Source: an uncultured Opitutaceae bacterium (GTDB lineage: Bacteria; Verrucomicrobiota; Verrucomicrobiia; Opitutales; Opitutaceae). Taken from it: a stretch of 64,000 nucleotides of DNA. Every line of letters starts with the position of its first letter. Position 1 is the first letter of the stretch. The notes under the pieces were generated by a model. It ran no database searches, was not told the origin of the DNA, and saw only the letters and a program-made list of their open reading frames with translations. Below are positions 1 to 8,168 of the stretch, piece by piece. The stretch covers positions 15,212-79,211 of the forward strand of contig CALFXL010000072.1 of NCBI GenBank assembly GCA_937958045.1, written 5' to 3'. A program made the position numbers and the translations under genes.

Positions 1-504
1 ACTTTCTTCGAGATAAACCTCGCGCTGCAGCGTCCAGATTTGATCCGAGACTGCTTGCCCGCGTTTCACGAGCTCCGCCGCGGTCGCGGAATCGAGCTGG
101 CCCTCGTCCTTGAGTTCGATGAGCTCGCGCGACATCTCCGCACGCTGCGCGACCAGCTCGGTCAATGCCGCGATGCGCTGCTGTTGAGCGGGATTGTCCT
201 TGGTGGATTCGCGCAAATTTCGCACGGCTTCGAGCGCGGTCTGCCGCTGACCTTCGAGCGCGTATTTGATCTGCGCCTCGCCCGAAATCACGTAGCCGCG
301 TCCCGCAGATTCGACGCTCGCGATGGCCGCCGTCAGCGTGCGCAGCGCGCCCATCACCTGTTCGGTGTGAACGACCATCGCCGACTCGCGCTCCATTTGG
401 TCGAGATTCCTCAAGCTGAGAAATCCGATCAAAATCAGCGCCATCAAGGGAACTGAGAAAGCCAGGGCGATACGGTGACCAATAAAGAGTCGTAGGGGAC
501 GCAC
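1..504 (-). CDS. CHASE3-domain sensor protein (probable histidine kinase), 3' end cut by window edge
   Basis: Only the N-terminal 168 codons are inside the window; the frame is open to base 1. It starts with a basic stretch and one hydrophobic segment (AFSVPLMALILIGFLSL), followed by a helical extracytoplasmic region containing ESAGRGYVISGE, typical of CHASE3 sensory domains (membrane anchor, four-helix sensor, usually followed by a second membrane segment and a histidine kinase). The kinase part is not visible. The start is uncertain: an in-frame TAA lies upstream at about 533-535 and the only early candidates are GTG at 504 or ATG at 456. I chose GTG because it keeps the basic residues before the membrane anchor. 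It is divergent from the hybrid kinase starting at 655, so the two may share a regulatory region and act in one pathway (inference). Confidence 0.7.
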   Translation of the reverse strand, partial: MRPLRLFIGHRIALAFSVPLMALILIGFLSLRNLDQMERESAMVVHTEQVMGALRTLTAAIASVESAGRGYVISGEAQIKYALEGQRQTALEAVRNLRESTKDNPAQQQRIAALTELVAQRAEMSRELIELKDEGQLDSATAAELVKRGQAVSDQIWTLQREVYLEES

Positions 505-654
505 GCGCCAGAAATGAAACGCCGTCGGAAGTTAATCAATACAAGGATGATGAGAAGGCATTTTGCACTTCCCTCATCCGCTGGTTTTTCTTGGCGCATC
601 CAATTTGTGCAGCCTTGCTGACTCTCCCCAGCCGCCCGCAGTTTCACACGTCCC

Positions 655-2343
655 GTGCATTCCCCTGTAAACATTCTACTCGTCGACGATGACTCGCGAA
701 ACCTGGAGGTCCTCGAGGGCATCCTTCGTTCCGACGAACTCAGGCTGGTGCGCGCAACGAGCGCCGACGAAGCGTTGCTCGCTCTGCTTCATGAGGACTT
801 CGCGGTGATCGTGCTCGATGTGCAGATGCCCGATGTGAACGGCATCGAGCTGGCACACTTGATCAAACAGCGGGAAAAAACGCAGCACATCCCCATCATT
901 TTTCTCACCGCGTTTTATGAAGACGAGCAGCGCATGCTCGAGAGCTACAATGTCGGTGCCGTGGATTATCTCACCAAGCCCGCCAATCCGCAGGTGCTTC
1001 GATCGAAGGTGGCGGTCTTCGTAGAACTGTTTCGCAAAACCTCCGAACTGCGCCACAGCAACAGCGCGCTCGAACAAGAGATCCGTCAGCGAAAACTTGC
1101 CGAGCAAGCGCTGCGCGAAAGTCACGACGCCCTCGAAGCTCGTGTCGAAGCGCGCACCGCGGCACTGCGACTCGCCCATGCGGAAGCCGAACGTGCCGGA
1201 CGCGCCAAAGACGATTTCCTCGCAGCGCTCTCTCACGAACTGCGTACGCCGCTCAATCCGGTGCTCCTCATCGCCAGCGAGGCCGCCAACAATCCGGCGT
1301 TTTCCGCCGAAGCCCGCGCGCATTTTTCCACCATCCGCAAAAACGTCGAACTCGAGGCACGCCTCATCGACGACTTGCTCGATCTCACCCGCATCATGCG
1401 CGGCAAACTCACGCTCTCGCTGAGACCCCGCGATGTTCACGCGATCCTTCGCGACGCACTCGCAAATGTGCAGTCCGACATCGAACAAAAAGAGCTCACT
1501 TCCGTGCTCAATCTCGCACCCGGCCTGCATCACGTCCGCGCCGACGATGTGCGGCTGCAGCAAGTCTTCTGGAATATCCTGAAGAACGCGGTGAAGTTCA
1601 CCAACGCACCCGGCGCCATCCATATCTCCAGCGAAATCTCACCAGAAAAAAACACCATCGCCATCGCGATTCGCGACACGGGCATCGGACTGACGCGCGA
1701 AGAAATGAGCCGCGTTTTCGACGCCTTCTCGCAAGGCAACCACGCGGTCGGCGGACATTCGCATCGCTTTGGCGGACTCGGACTCGGACTCACCATCTCG
1801 CGCAGCCTCGTCGAACATCACGAAGGAAAAATCTGCGTGCGCAGCGACGGCCCCGGCTGCGGCGCGACGTTTATTGTAGAGCTCCCGCTCGCGAGTGCAC
1901 ACGCCGACGACAAAGGCGAATCGTTCCCGCCTGCCGAAGACACCACGCCGCCGATGATGAGCACGTCGGCGATTCATCACGTGCTTCTCGTCGAAGATCA
2001 CGAACCGACACGACGCACGCTCGAAACGCTTTTGCGGCGACGTCGCTTTGAAGTCGCAAGCGCGCCCACCATCGCCGCGGCGCGCGCACTCGCGGCAACG
2101 CGTCAATTTGATCTGCTCATTTCCGACATCGGCCTGCCCGACGGCTCCGGTTTCGATCTCATGAAAGAGCTGAAAGAACTCTACGATCTTCGCGGCATCG
2201 CGCTCACCGGCTACGGAATGGAGGAAGACATCACGCGCAGCCAACGCTCGGGTTTCGCGCTGCATCTCACCAAACCCATCCAGGTGCAGCTGCTCGATCG
2301 CGCCCTCGCTTCGCTTCAAAAAGAAACGGCGGCTTCGGGATAA
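655..2343 (+). CDS. Hybrid histidine kinase with N- and C-terminal receiver domains (REC-HisKA-HATPase-REC)
   Basis: 562 aa, no membrane segment, so cytoplasmic. The N-terminal receiver has the acidic pocket D11/D12, phospho-acceptor D55 (VLDVQMPD) and K108 (LTKP). A coiled linker (about 130-185) leads to HisKA with the phospho-histidine at about 194 in ALSHELRTPLNP. The ATPase domain shows N box NILKNAVKF, G1 DTGIGL and G2 GLGLGLTIS. A second receiver (about 445-560) has LLVEDHEP, SDIGLPD and LTKP. No output domain is present, so it probably integrates a phosphorelay input and passes phosphate to another protein. Starts with GTG; no in-frame ATG precedes the receiver core. It is divergent from the CHASE3 protein, a plausible input partner. 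The partner and signal cannot be told from sequence. Confidence 0.93.
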   Translation: MHSPVNILLVDDDSRNLEVLEGILRSDELRLVRATSADEALLALLHEDFAVIVLDVQMPDVNGIELAHLIKQREKTQHIPIIFLTAFYEDEQRMLESYNVGAVDYLTKPANPQVLRSKVAVFVELFRKTSELRHSNSALEQEIRQRKLAEQALRESHDALEARVEARTAALRLAHAEAERAGRAKDDFLAALSHELRTPLNPVLLIASEAANNPAFSAEARAHFSTIRKNVELEARLIDDLLDLTRIMRGKLTLSLRPRDVHAILRDALANVQSDIEQKELTSVLNLAPGLHHVRADDVRLQQVFWNILKNAVKFTNAPGAIHISSEISPEKNTIAIAIRDTGIGLTREEMSRVFDAFSQGNHAVGGHSHRFGGLGLGLTISRSLVEHHEGKICVRSDGPGCGATFIVELPLASAHADDKGESFPPAEDTTPPMMSTSAIHHVLLVEDHEPTRRTLETLLRRRRFEVASAPTIAAARALAATRQFDLLISDIGLPDGSGFDLMKELKELYDLRGIALTGYGMEEDITRSQRSGFALHLTKPIQVQLLDRALASLQKETAASG

Positions 2344-2370
2344 AAAAATCCCCTCCGCGAGGGAGGGGAA
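2343..2370 (-). terminator. Rho-independent terminator downstream of tRNA-Tyr
   Basis: On the minus strand a CCCCTCCC / GGGAGGGG-type GC stem with a short CGCG loop is followed by ATTTTTTT (the plus-strand A run at 2343-2349 touches the stop codon of the hybrid kinase). Orientation of the T run fits termination of tRNA-Tyr. The same hairpin may also slow plus-strand transcription leaving the kinase gene. Confidence 0.75.
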
Positions 2371-2373
2371 AAG

Positions 2374-2460
2374 TGGTGGTAGGTTCTGGATTCGAACCAG
2401 AGAAGGCGTAAAGCCAGGAGATTTACAGTCTCCCCTCGTTGGCCACTTGAGTAACCTACC
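2374..2460 (-). tRNA. tRNA-Tyr (anticodon GUA)
   Basis: 87 nt including an encoded CCA. Acceptor GGTAGGT pairs with ACCTACC, the T arm has the GGTTCGAATCC signature, and the anticodon loop ACTGTAAAT gives GTA. A long variable arm identifies a class II tRNA, as expected for bacterial tRNA-Tyr. A terminator follows directly. Confidence 0.97.
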
Positions 2461-2572
2461 ACGTTGAGGGACGCGGAAGTTCACGACTCACCGCGGCAAG
2501 TTCAAGGTTTTTTTCAAGCGTCCGACAGCTTGCGGAAAACGCGACACTTACGCACTCTCCGGCCGCGCCGGC

Positions 2573-4006
2573 ATGGAGTTTTTCCGTCACATCATTTCTC
2601 ATCCCATCATCCCCCACTTCATCACGGTGGGCATCTTTCTGCTGGGCTTCTTTTTCGTCGCCCGCCTGCTCGCCGAAAAACGTCAGCCAGGAAATACCTT
2701 CGCCTGGATGTTGATCATCCTGCTGGCGCCGTACGTGGGTGTGCCGCTGTATTTGATTTTTGGCGGACGCAAATTTCGCCGCCTCATCGAACGCAAATCC
2801 CGTCTGCTTCCCGCGCTCGAAGGTCTGCAAACGCTCGATCCCGTGAGCCAGATTCTTCCGACCGCGCAGGCGATCGACGCCGCAGGTGCGAGTCCCGCAG
2901 TCGGCGGAAACTCGGTGCGCCTGCTGATGACCGGCGAGGACGCGTTTCGCTGTCTCGAAGAACAGATTCTCTCCGCGAAATATTCGATCCACATCACGAC
3001 GTTCATTCTCGGTCGCGACGAAACCGGACGTCGCATCGTGAATCTCCTCGCGCAGCGCGCGCGCGAGGGCGTGAAAGTTCGCCTGCTCCTCGACGCGGTT
3101 GGCTGCCTTTTCTCCAGCGGTCGTTTCGTGCGGCCGTTGCGCGACGCCGGCGGCGAAGTGCAGCGGTTCATGCCGGTGATGCCGCTTTCAACGCGCCACT
3201 CGGCCAATCTCCGCAATCACCGCAAGATCGCCGTTTTCGATCAGCACACCGCCATCATTGGCGGGCACAATCTCGCGCGCGACTACATGGGGCCCGTCTC
3301 CTACCGAAAACGTTTTCGTGATTTCGGCGCCGCCATCAGCGGCCCGGGCGCGGCGTTGCTCAACGAAGTGTTTCTCGCCGACTGGGCCTTCGCCAGCGGT
3401 CAGTCGCTCGACGTGCTTCACAATGAACTTCGTCCCGATGCGATTCGTCCGGAAGGCGACAGCGCCATGCAGATCGTCGCCAGCGGTCCCGACGTGAAAG
3501 GCGATCCACTCTACGAAGGCATTCTCTCGATGATCCAAGAGGCGCGCACGAGCATCCTCATCGTGACGCCGTACTTTATCCCTGACGAAGTGCTCTGGCG
3601 CTCTCTCATGGTCAAAGCCCGCGCGGGCACCGAAGTGACGCTGATTCTGCCCGCCCGCTCGAACCATCCGATCACCGACTTCGCGCGACGCCACTTCACG
3701 CGCGAACTTCGCAAAGCCGGCGCGCAAGTGCGCCTGTTTACGCCTGGCATGCTCCACGCCAAGGCCGTGATGATCGATCACCGCATCGGCCTCATCGGCT
3801 CGGCCAATTTCGATCTGCGCAGCCTCTTCGTGAACTTCGAAATCGGCGTTTTTCTCTACAGCGAACGCGACGTGCTCGCGATGCGCGAATGGGCGAAAGA
3901 GCTGCTCTCCTACTGCCGTGAGCTCAAACCCGAGGCCGGTCGTCGTCCTCGCCTGCTGGTCTCGCTGGCCGAGGACATCTGCCGGCTTTTCGCCCCGTTG
4001 CTGTGA
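2573..4006 (+). CDS. cls: Cardiolipin synthase (phospholipase D superfamily)
   Basis: 477 aa. Two hydrophobic segments at the N terminus (about 14-32 and 44-64) anchor it to the inner membrane, as in bacterial Cls. Two complete HKD catalytic motifs are visible: H216-x-K218-x4-D223 (HRKIAVFD) with downstream GGHN, and H395-x-K397-x4-D402 (HAKAVMID) with GSANFD. Length and layout match ClsA-type enzymes, which join two phosphatidylglycerol molecules into cardiolipin and glycerol. Start ATG at 2573 gives the usual short cytoplasmic lead. The gene stands alone, divergent from tRNA-Tyr and convergent with cimA. Confidence 0.95.
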   Translation: MEFFRHIISHPIIPHFITVGIFLLGFFFVARLLAEKRQPGNTFAWMLIILLAPYVGVPLYLIFGGRKFRRLIERKSRLLPALEGLQTLDPVSQILPTAQAIDAAGASPAVGGNSVRLLMTGEDAFRCLEEQILSAKYSIHITTFILGRDETGRRIVNLLAQRAREGVKVRLLLDAVGCLFSSGRFVRPLRDAGGEVQRFMPVMPLSTRHSANLRNHRKIAVFDQHTAIIGGHNLARDYMGPVSYRKRFRDFGAAISGPGAALLNEVFLADWAFASGQSLDVLHNELRPDAIRPEGDSAMQIVASGPDVKGDPLYEGILSMIQEARTSILIVTPYFIPDEVLWRSLMVKARAGTEVTLILPARSNHPITDFARRHFTRELRKAGAQVRLFTPGMLHAKAVMIDHRIGLIGSANFDLRSLFVNFEIGVFLYSERDVLAMREWAKELLSYCRELKPEAGRRPRLLVSLAEDICRLFAPLL

Positions 4007-4045
4007 CGGGGCGACTGTACTCAAAAACTGAATACAGCGGCGGGA

Positions 4046-5614
4046 TCAGCCCTGATTAAGCTTGTATTCGACGGAGTCGCGCAACGCTTCCCAGCTCGCA
4101 TCGATCACGTTGTCGCTCACGCCCACCGTGCCCCAGATCGTGTGACCATCGCTGGTCTCGACGAGCACGCGCGTCCGGGCGTTACTGCCGGCTTTGCTGT
4201 CGAGAATGCGAACTTTGAAATCCGTGAGCGTCGTCGTGCGCAGTTGCGGATAAACCGGCTCGAGCGCCAGACGCAGCGCCTTGTCGAGCGCGCCGATAGG
4301 GCCCGTGCACTCCGCGACGGTGTGATAAGGTTTGCCGTCGACGGACACTTTCACGGTCGCTTCGGCGACAAGATCTTCGCCGTGGCGTTCAACGATCACG
4401 CGATAGCTTTCCACATCGAAGAACGACTTTCGCGTGCCCACCCATTTCGCCAGGAGAAGCTTCAGCGACGCATCGGCCGCTTCGAACTCGTAGCCGCGAA
4501 ACTCGAGTTCCTTGAGCTCGTCGATGAGGCCTTTCATTGCGGGCGATTTTTCGTCGAGTTCGAAGCCGAGCTCCTTCGCCTTCATCGCGATGCTGCTGCG
4601 ACCAGCCATGTCGGACACCAACACGCGCGTGCGATTTCCCACGAGCGCCGGGTCGATGTGTTCATAGCTGCTCTTCACTTTCTGCGCGGCATTGGCGTGC
4701 AGACCACCTTTGTGCGCGAACGCCGAGAGACCGACATAAGGCGCTTTGGTGTTGGGTCGCAGATTCGCAAGTTCGTCGAAGTAGAGAGAAAGATCGCGCA
4801 GCTGTTTGAGGTTCTCCGCGCAGCGCGCCTGCTTCCCCATCTTCAAAACGAGGCTCGGGATAATGGAAACCAGGTCGGCGTTGCCCGTGCGTTCGCCGTA
4901 GCCGTTGATCGTGCCTTGCACCAGCACGGCACCGGCGCGCACACCCGCGAGCGAAAGCGCAACCGCCACTCCGCTGTCGTTGTGGCAATGCACGCCGACT
5001 TTGTCCGCGCCGAATTCTTTCACCACCCGCGCGACGATCTCGGTAAACTCATCGACCATCGTGCCGCCATTGGTGTCGCAGAGCGTGAGGTTGCTCGCGC
5101 CGCCCTTGAGCGCCGCGGCGAGCGTGCGCAACGCGTAGTCGGGATCGGCTTTGTAGCCGTCGAAAAAGTGTTCGGCGTCGTGAATCACTTCGCGGCCATT
5201 GGCGACGAGATAAGCCACCGAGTCCTCGATCATCGCCAGATTTTCCTCGCGCGTCGTGCGGAGGATCTCGGTCACGTGGAGCGTCCAGGTTTTGCCCACG
5301 ATCGTGGTCACCGGCATGCCGCTATCGAGGAGCACCTTGAGCTGAGGATCTTCCGACGCCTTGGTGCCGGCGCGACGTGTCGAACCGAAGGCCGCGAGTT
5401 TAGCGTGCTTCAACTTCAGCTTCGCCGCTTCTTGGAAAAATGTGATGTCGCGCGGATTCGAACCCGGAAAGCCGCCCTCGATGTAGTCCACGCCAAACTG
5501 GTCAAGTCGCTCGGCAATGAGCAGCTTGTCCGTCACCGAAAAGCTAATCCCCTCCCCTTGGGTTCCATCGCGAAGGGTTGTGTCGTAGATTTTGACGGCG
5601 TTGCTGGTACTCAT
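4046..5614 (-). CDS. cimA: (R)-citramalate synthase
   Basis: 522 aa. It begins with VKIYDTTLRDGTQGEG, the metal- and acyl-CoA-binding motif of the DRE-TIM metallolyases, followed by HCHNDSG and a C-terminal LeuA-type dimer/regulatory domain (DFKVRILD, TRVLVETSDG). Length and these signatures fit the Geobacter/Leptospira-type citramalate synthase rather than 2-isopropylmalate synthase: it condenses pyruvate with acetyl-CoA, opening the threonine-independent route to isoleucine. The open frame extends far upstream, but the ATG at 5614 directly precedes the conserved motif. The C-terminal regulatory domain suggests feedback by isoleucine. ilvN and ilvC elsewhere in the window use the product of this pathway. 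Confidence 0.92.
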   Translation of the reverse strand: MSTSNAVKIYDTTLRDGTQGEGISFSVTDKLLIAERLDQFGVDYIEGGFPGSNPRDITFFQEAAKLKLKHAKLAAFGSTRRAGTKASEDPQLKVLLDSGMPVTTIVGKTWTLHVTEILRTTREENLAMIEDSVAYLVANGREVIHDAEHFFDGYKADPDYALRTLAAALKGGASNLTLCDTNGGTMVDEFTEIVARVVKEFGADKVGVHCHNDSGVAVALSLAGVRAGAVLVQGTINGYGERTGNADLVSIIPSLVLKMGKQARCAENLKQLRDLSLYFDELANLRPNTKAPYVGLSAFAHKGGLHANAAQKVKSSYEHIDPALVGNRTRVLVSDMAGRSSIAMKAKELGFELDEKSPAMKGLIDELKELEFRGYEFEAADASLKLLLAKWVGTRKSFFDVESYRVIVERHGEDLVAEATVKVSVDGKPYHTVAECTGPIGALDKALRLALEPVYPQLRTTTLTDFKVRILDSKAGSNARTRVLVETSDGHTIWGTVGVSDNVIDASWEALRDSVEYKLNQG

Positions 5615-5743
5615 GAAGAGGGCGGACTTTGCAAGGATGAGCGAGCCGACGCAAGGTGGCTTTTCAGACGGAAATCGTCGCGAATTAGTGGAACTTTGCG
5701 GCGCAAGAATCTGTATCAAATGCTCTCCCTGCAGCATCCTCGC

Positions 5744-6409
5744 ATGCATCTCCGTCGCCTCACGCGCCCCCTGATCTTTTCCTTCTTGTCGTGCTGTTTT
5801 CTCATCGCGGCAGCGCTCGCCATGAGCGCTTGCCGCTCGAGGCCGCCGCGCGGTCCTGTCGGCGCTGATGTCGGACCACAGCGCATCGAGATCCCTGAGC
5901 TTCGCGCCACTGCTGAATTTTTCGAACAACGCATCGAGGCCTCGGTGCGTTTCGGCCGCGCCGAAATGCCTCGTCGTCCTCGCGTCGAAGACGAGACGGG
6001 CGGACCTCCCTCGGGTGGTCCAAAAGGTGGCGGCCCACGCGGTGGTTTCGGCGCCGGTCCGGGCGGCGGCTTTAGTGGAGGCGGACCTAGTGACGGTGAC
6101 CCGCGCGGCGGAGGCATGCGTCGTCCCGGCGGCGGTGGTCCGGCCGGGGGTGGACGCGGACCGACCGTCCAGCTTGAGCTCGCCCTTGTGAATCGCGGTT
6201 CTGAAACGGTGGAAGTCGAAGTCCTCGAGTTTAACTCGCTGCTCGGCAACTTCGTGGTGGCCCCTGCCAAAGTCGCGCTCACTCCCGGCCAAAAAATGGT
6301 TTTCGAGCCGATGCGTTCGAACCTCGGCATTCCCGAAGGCGAACTGCCGATCACGGTAAAACTTCGTTCCGGCGGAAAAACCGAGCAGCAAAAACTCCTC
6401 CTGAAGTAA
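5744..6409 (+). CDS. Glycine/proline-rich putative lipoprotein
   Basis: 221 aa with no family I recognise. Residues 1-29 look like a lipoprotein signal peptide (MHLRRLTRPL, hydrophobic core, then AAALAMSAC with a cysteine at the expected place). A middle stretch (about 85-145) is mostly glycine with proline and arginine (PSGGPKGGGPRGGFG-like). A folded C-terminal part (about 148-221) contains ELALVNRGSETVEVEVLEF and GGKTEQQKLLLK, reading like a beta-sandwich. An upstream ATG at 5720 is an alternative start. It is divergent from cimA. Likely an envelope protein whose low-complexity part is a flexible linker (inference). Confidence 0.72.
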   Translation: MHLRRLTRPLIFSFLSCCFLIAAALAMSACRSRPPRGPVGADVGPQRIEIPELRATAEFFEQRIEASVRFGRAEMPRRPRVEDETGGPPSGGPKGGGPRGGFGAGPGGGFSGGGPSDGDPRGGGMRRPGGGGPAGGGRGPTVQLELALVNRGSETVEVEVLEFNSLLGNFVVAPAKVALTPGQKMVFEPMRSNLGIPEGELPITVKLRSGGKTEQQKLLLK

Positions 6410-6511
6410 CCGCCCGCGTCATTGCTTTTTGGATACAAGCCCTGTCGGCCGGCGTAATCCGTCGGCTGAAAACGCTGGCCTTCATCGCACAGCTCCTTCG
6501 AGTGGAGAGCG

Positions 6512-7288
6512 ATGTCCGCCGATCCCGCCCACGTCGTCTGTCATGCGCTGCATAAGCGTTTCGAAGAGGGCCCTCCTGTCTTGGAAGGCATCACATTCTC
6601 GGCCGCACCGCGTGATTTCATTTCGTTGCTCGGTCCTAGTGGTTGCGGAAAATCGACGCTGCTGCGCCTGATCGCCGGCCTCACTCCGCCGACAGCCGGA
6701 CGCATCGAGATCGCGAGTCGTGGTCCGGCAAAACATCGTGAAGATCTCGCGTTCGTTTTCCAAGAATCCGCACTGCTCCCGTGGTTGACCGTTGCCGCCA
6801 ATGTGGAATTGCCGCTTCAACTCCGCGGAATGCCCGCTCCTCGGCGCCATGAGATTCGCGACCGTGTGCTCGCTCAAGTGTCGCTGACTGAGAAAGCGAA
6901 TGCCTATCCGCGCCAGCTTTCCGGCGGTCAAAAGATGCGGGTGTCGCTCGCGCGAGCGCTCACTGTTTCACCGCGATTATTGTTGCTCGACGAGCCGTTT
7001 GGCGCGCTCGACGAGATGACGCGGCATCATCTCAACGAAGAACTGCTCGCTTTGCGCGAACGCGAAGCGTGGACGGCGTTCTTCGTGACGCACTCGGTGG
7101 CGGAGGCAGTTTTTCTTTCCAATCGCATCCTCGTGATGGCCGCCCGTCCGGGACGCATCCATGCGGAGATTTCCGTGCCACTGCCATTCCCGCGAACGGC
7201 CGCCACACGCGAATCGGCCGCGTATCAACAGCTGGTCGCCGAAGCCACCGCCACGCTTCGTTCAGCAGAGGACGCCTCGTCCCGATGA
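6512..7288 (+). CDS. ABC transporter ATP-binding protein, nitrate/sulfonate/pyrimidine-precursor type
   Basis: 258 aa with all nucleotide-binding motifs: Walker A GPSGCGKST (41-49), Q loop FQESALLPW (Q84), signature LSGGQ (136-140), Walker B LLLLDEP (156-162) and H loop THS (H194). The sequence is most like the SsuB/TauB/ThiZ subfamily (PFGALDEMTR; FVTHSVAEAVFLSNRI). It overlaps the permease gene by ATGA (stop 7286-7288, next start 7285), so the two are translationally coupled. No substrate-binding protein gene is nearby, so the substrate is unknown. Confidence 0.93.
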   Translation: MSADPAHVVCHALHKRFEEGPPVLEGITFSAAPRDFISLLGPSGCGKSTLLRLIAGLTPPTAGRIEIASRGPAKHREDLAFVFQESALLPWLTVAANVELPLQLRGMPAPRRHEIRDRVLAQVSLTEKANAYPRQLSGGQKMRVSLARALTVSPRLLLLDEPFGALDEMTRHHLNEELLALREREAWTAFFVTHSVAEAVFLSNRILVMAARPGRIHAEISVPLPFPRTAATRESAAYQQLVAEATATLRSAEDASSR

Positions 7289-8076
7289 ATCGCCGCGCAC
7301 TATCTCTCCTCGCGCCACTTGTGACCGGCCTGCTTTTGCTCCTCGCTTGGCAGCTGCTGCATGCGGGGCTGTCTCCGCAAAAACAGTTCCTCGTGCCCGC
7401 GCCTGCAGCGGTCGGACGAGCGTTGATCGAAAACCATGCAACGCTTCTGCAAAGCGCAGCGACGACAGCGAGCGGCGCAGCGCTCGGATTGCTCGCCGCG
7501 GTGGTCATCGGTTCGGCGCTGGCGGTGGTTTTGGCATGGTCGCGCGTTTCTCGCGCGGCGCTGTTTCCCTATTTGATGATTCTGCAGATGACGCCGATCA
7601 TCGTGTTCGCGCCGATTCTCGTTTTGCTCGTCGAGGCGAGTTTGCTCCGCGTCGCCTCGATTACCTTCCTGATCTGCTTTTTCCCGCTGGTGGTGAATGC
7701 CACTCAAGGTCTCGTTTCCGTCGATCCGCAATTGCTGGATTTCTTCCGGCTCTCACGCGCCTCACGCTTCGATGAGTTTTGGCGGCTGCGCATTCCCTCC
7801 GCCGCGCCGGGATTTTTCACCGGGCTGCGAATCGCGGCAACACTCGCGCCGATCGGCGCGATCGTCGGCGACTACACGGCGGGCAACTCCGCCGGTGGTG
7901 TCGGTGGACTCGGTTATCAAATCATCCTCACGTCGTCGCGTTTTCAGATGCCGCAGCTCTACGCCACGGCCATCGCCGGATGCGTAACCGGATTTCTCTT
8001 CGTCGCCGCAGTCGTGGGACTGCAATGGCTGGTGCTCCGTCGCTGGCATCCCGACTACGTCGGCAATGATCGTTGA
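7285..8076 (+). CDS. ABC transporter permease, SsuC/TauC/ThiX type
   Basis: 263 aa with about six hydrophobic segments and the EAA-loop region (DEFWRLRIPSAAPGFFTGLRIA) that contacts the ATPase, as in the BPD_transp_1 family. The periplasmic loop with GDYTAGNSAGGVGGLG is typical of permeases for sulfonates, taurine or hydroxymethylpyrimidine. It starts inside the last codons of the ATPase gene (ATGA), so both subunits are made from one mRNA. The partner binding protein must be encoded elsewhere or is absent. The substrate is not assignable. Confidence 0.92.
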   Translation: MNRRALSLLAPLVTGLLLLLAWQLLHAGLSPQKQFLVPAPAAVGRALIENHATLLQSAATTASGAALGLLAAVVIGSALAVVLAWSRVSRAALFPYLMILQMTPIIVFAPILVLLVEASLLRVASITFLICFFPLVVNATQGLVSVDPQLLDFFRLSRASRFDEFWRLRIPSAAPGFFTGLRIAATLAPIGAIVGDYTAGNSAGGVGGLGYQIILTSSRFQMPQLYATAIAGCVTGFLFVAAVVGLQWLVLRRWHPDYVGNDR

Positions 8077-8098
8077 GCGTTCGCGCCGCGCGCGGCGT

Positions 8099-8117
8099 GT
8101 AGTTGAAATTCAACTAC
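8099..8117. terminator. Possible bidirectional terminator hairpin between convergent genes
   Basis: A perfect dyad, GTAGTTGAA and TTCAACTAC separated by one A, lies between the convergent ABC permease and the NtrC-type regulator. No long T run follows on either strand, so the terminator role is inferred from position. It is folded here as a 7-bp stem with loop AAATT. Confidence 0.35.
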
Positions 8118-8168
8118 GCCCCACGTGAGAAGATGGGACGAGTTCCCACCTTCCCGCTGTGAACGAAA

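Noticed and set aside
2573..4006. Cardiolipin synthase as a phospholipase D-type toxin or immunity effector
   Set aside because: N-terminal membrane segments, two HKD motifs and standard length match housekeeping Cls; no secretion-effector context.
4142..5743. Long plus-strand open frame running over the cimA gene before the glycine-rich lipoprotein
   Set aside because: Antisense shadow of cimA; only the final 221 codons from 5744 have a signal peptide and own character.
6410..6511. Possible TPP or other riboswitch before the ABC transporter genes
   Set aside because: No CUGAGA-type core or other known aptamer element is visible in the 102-nt leader.
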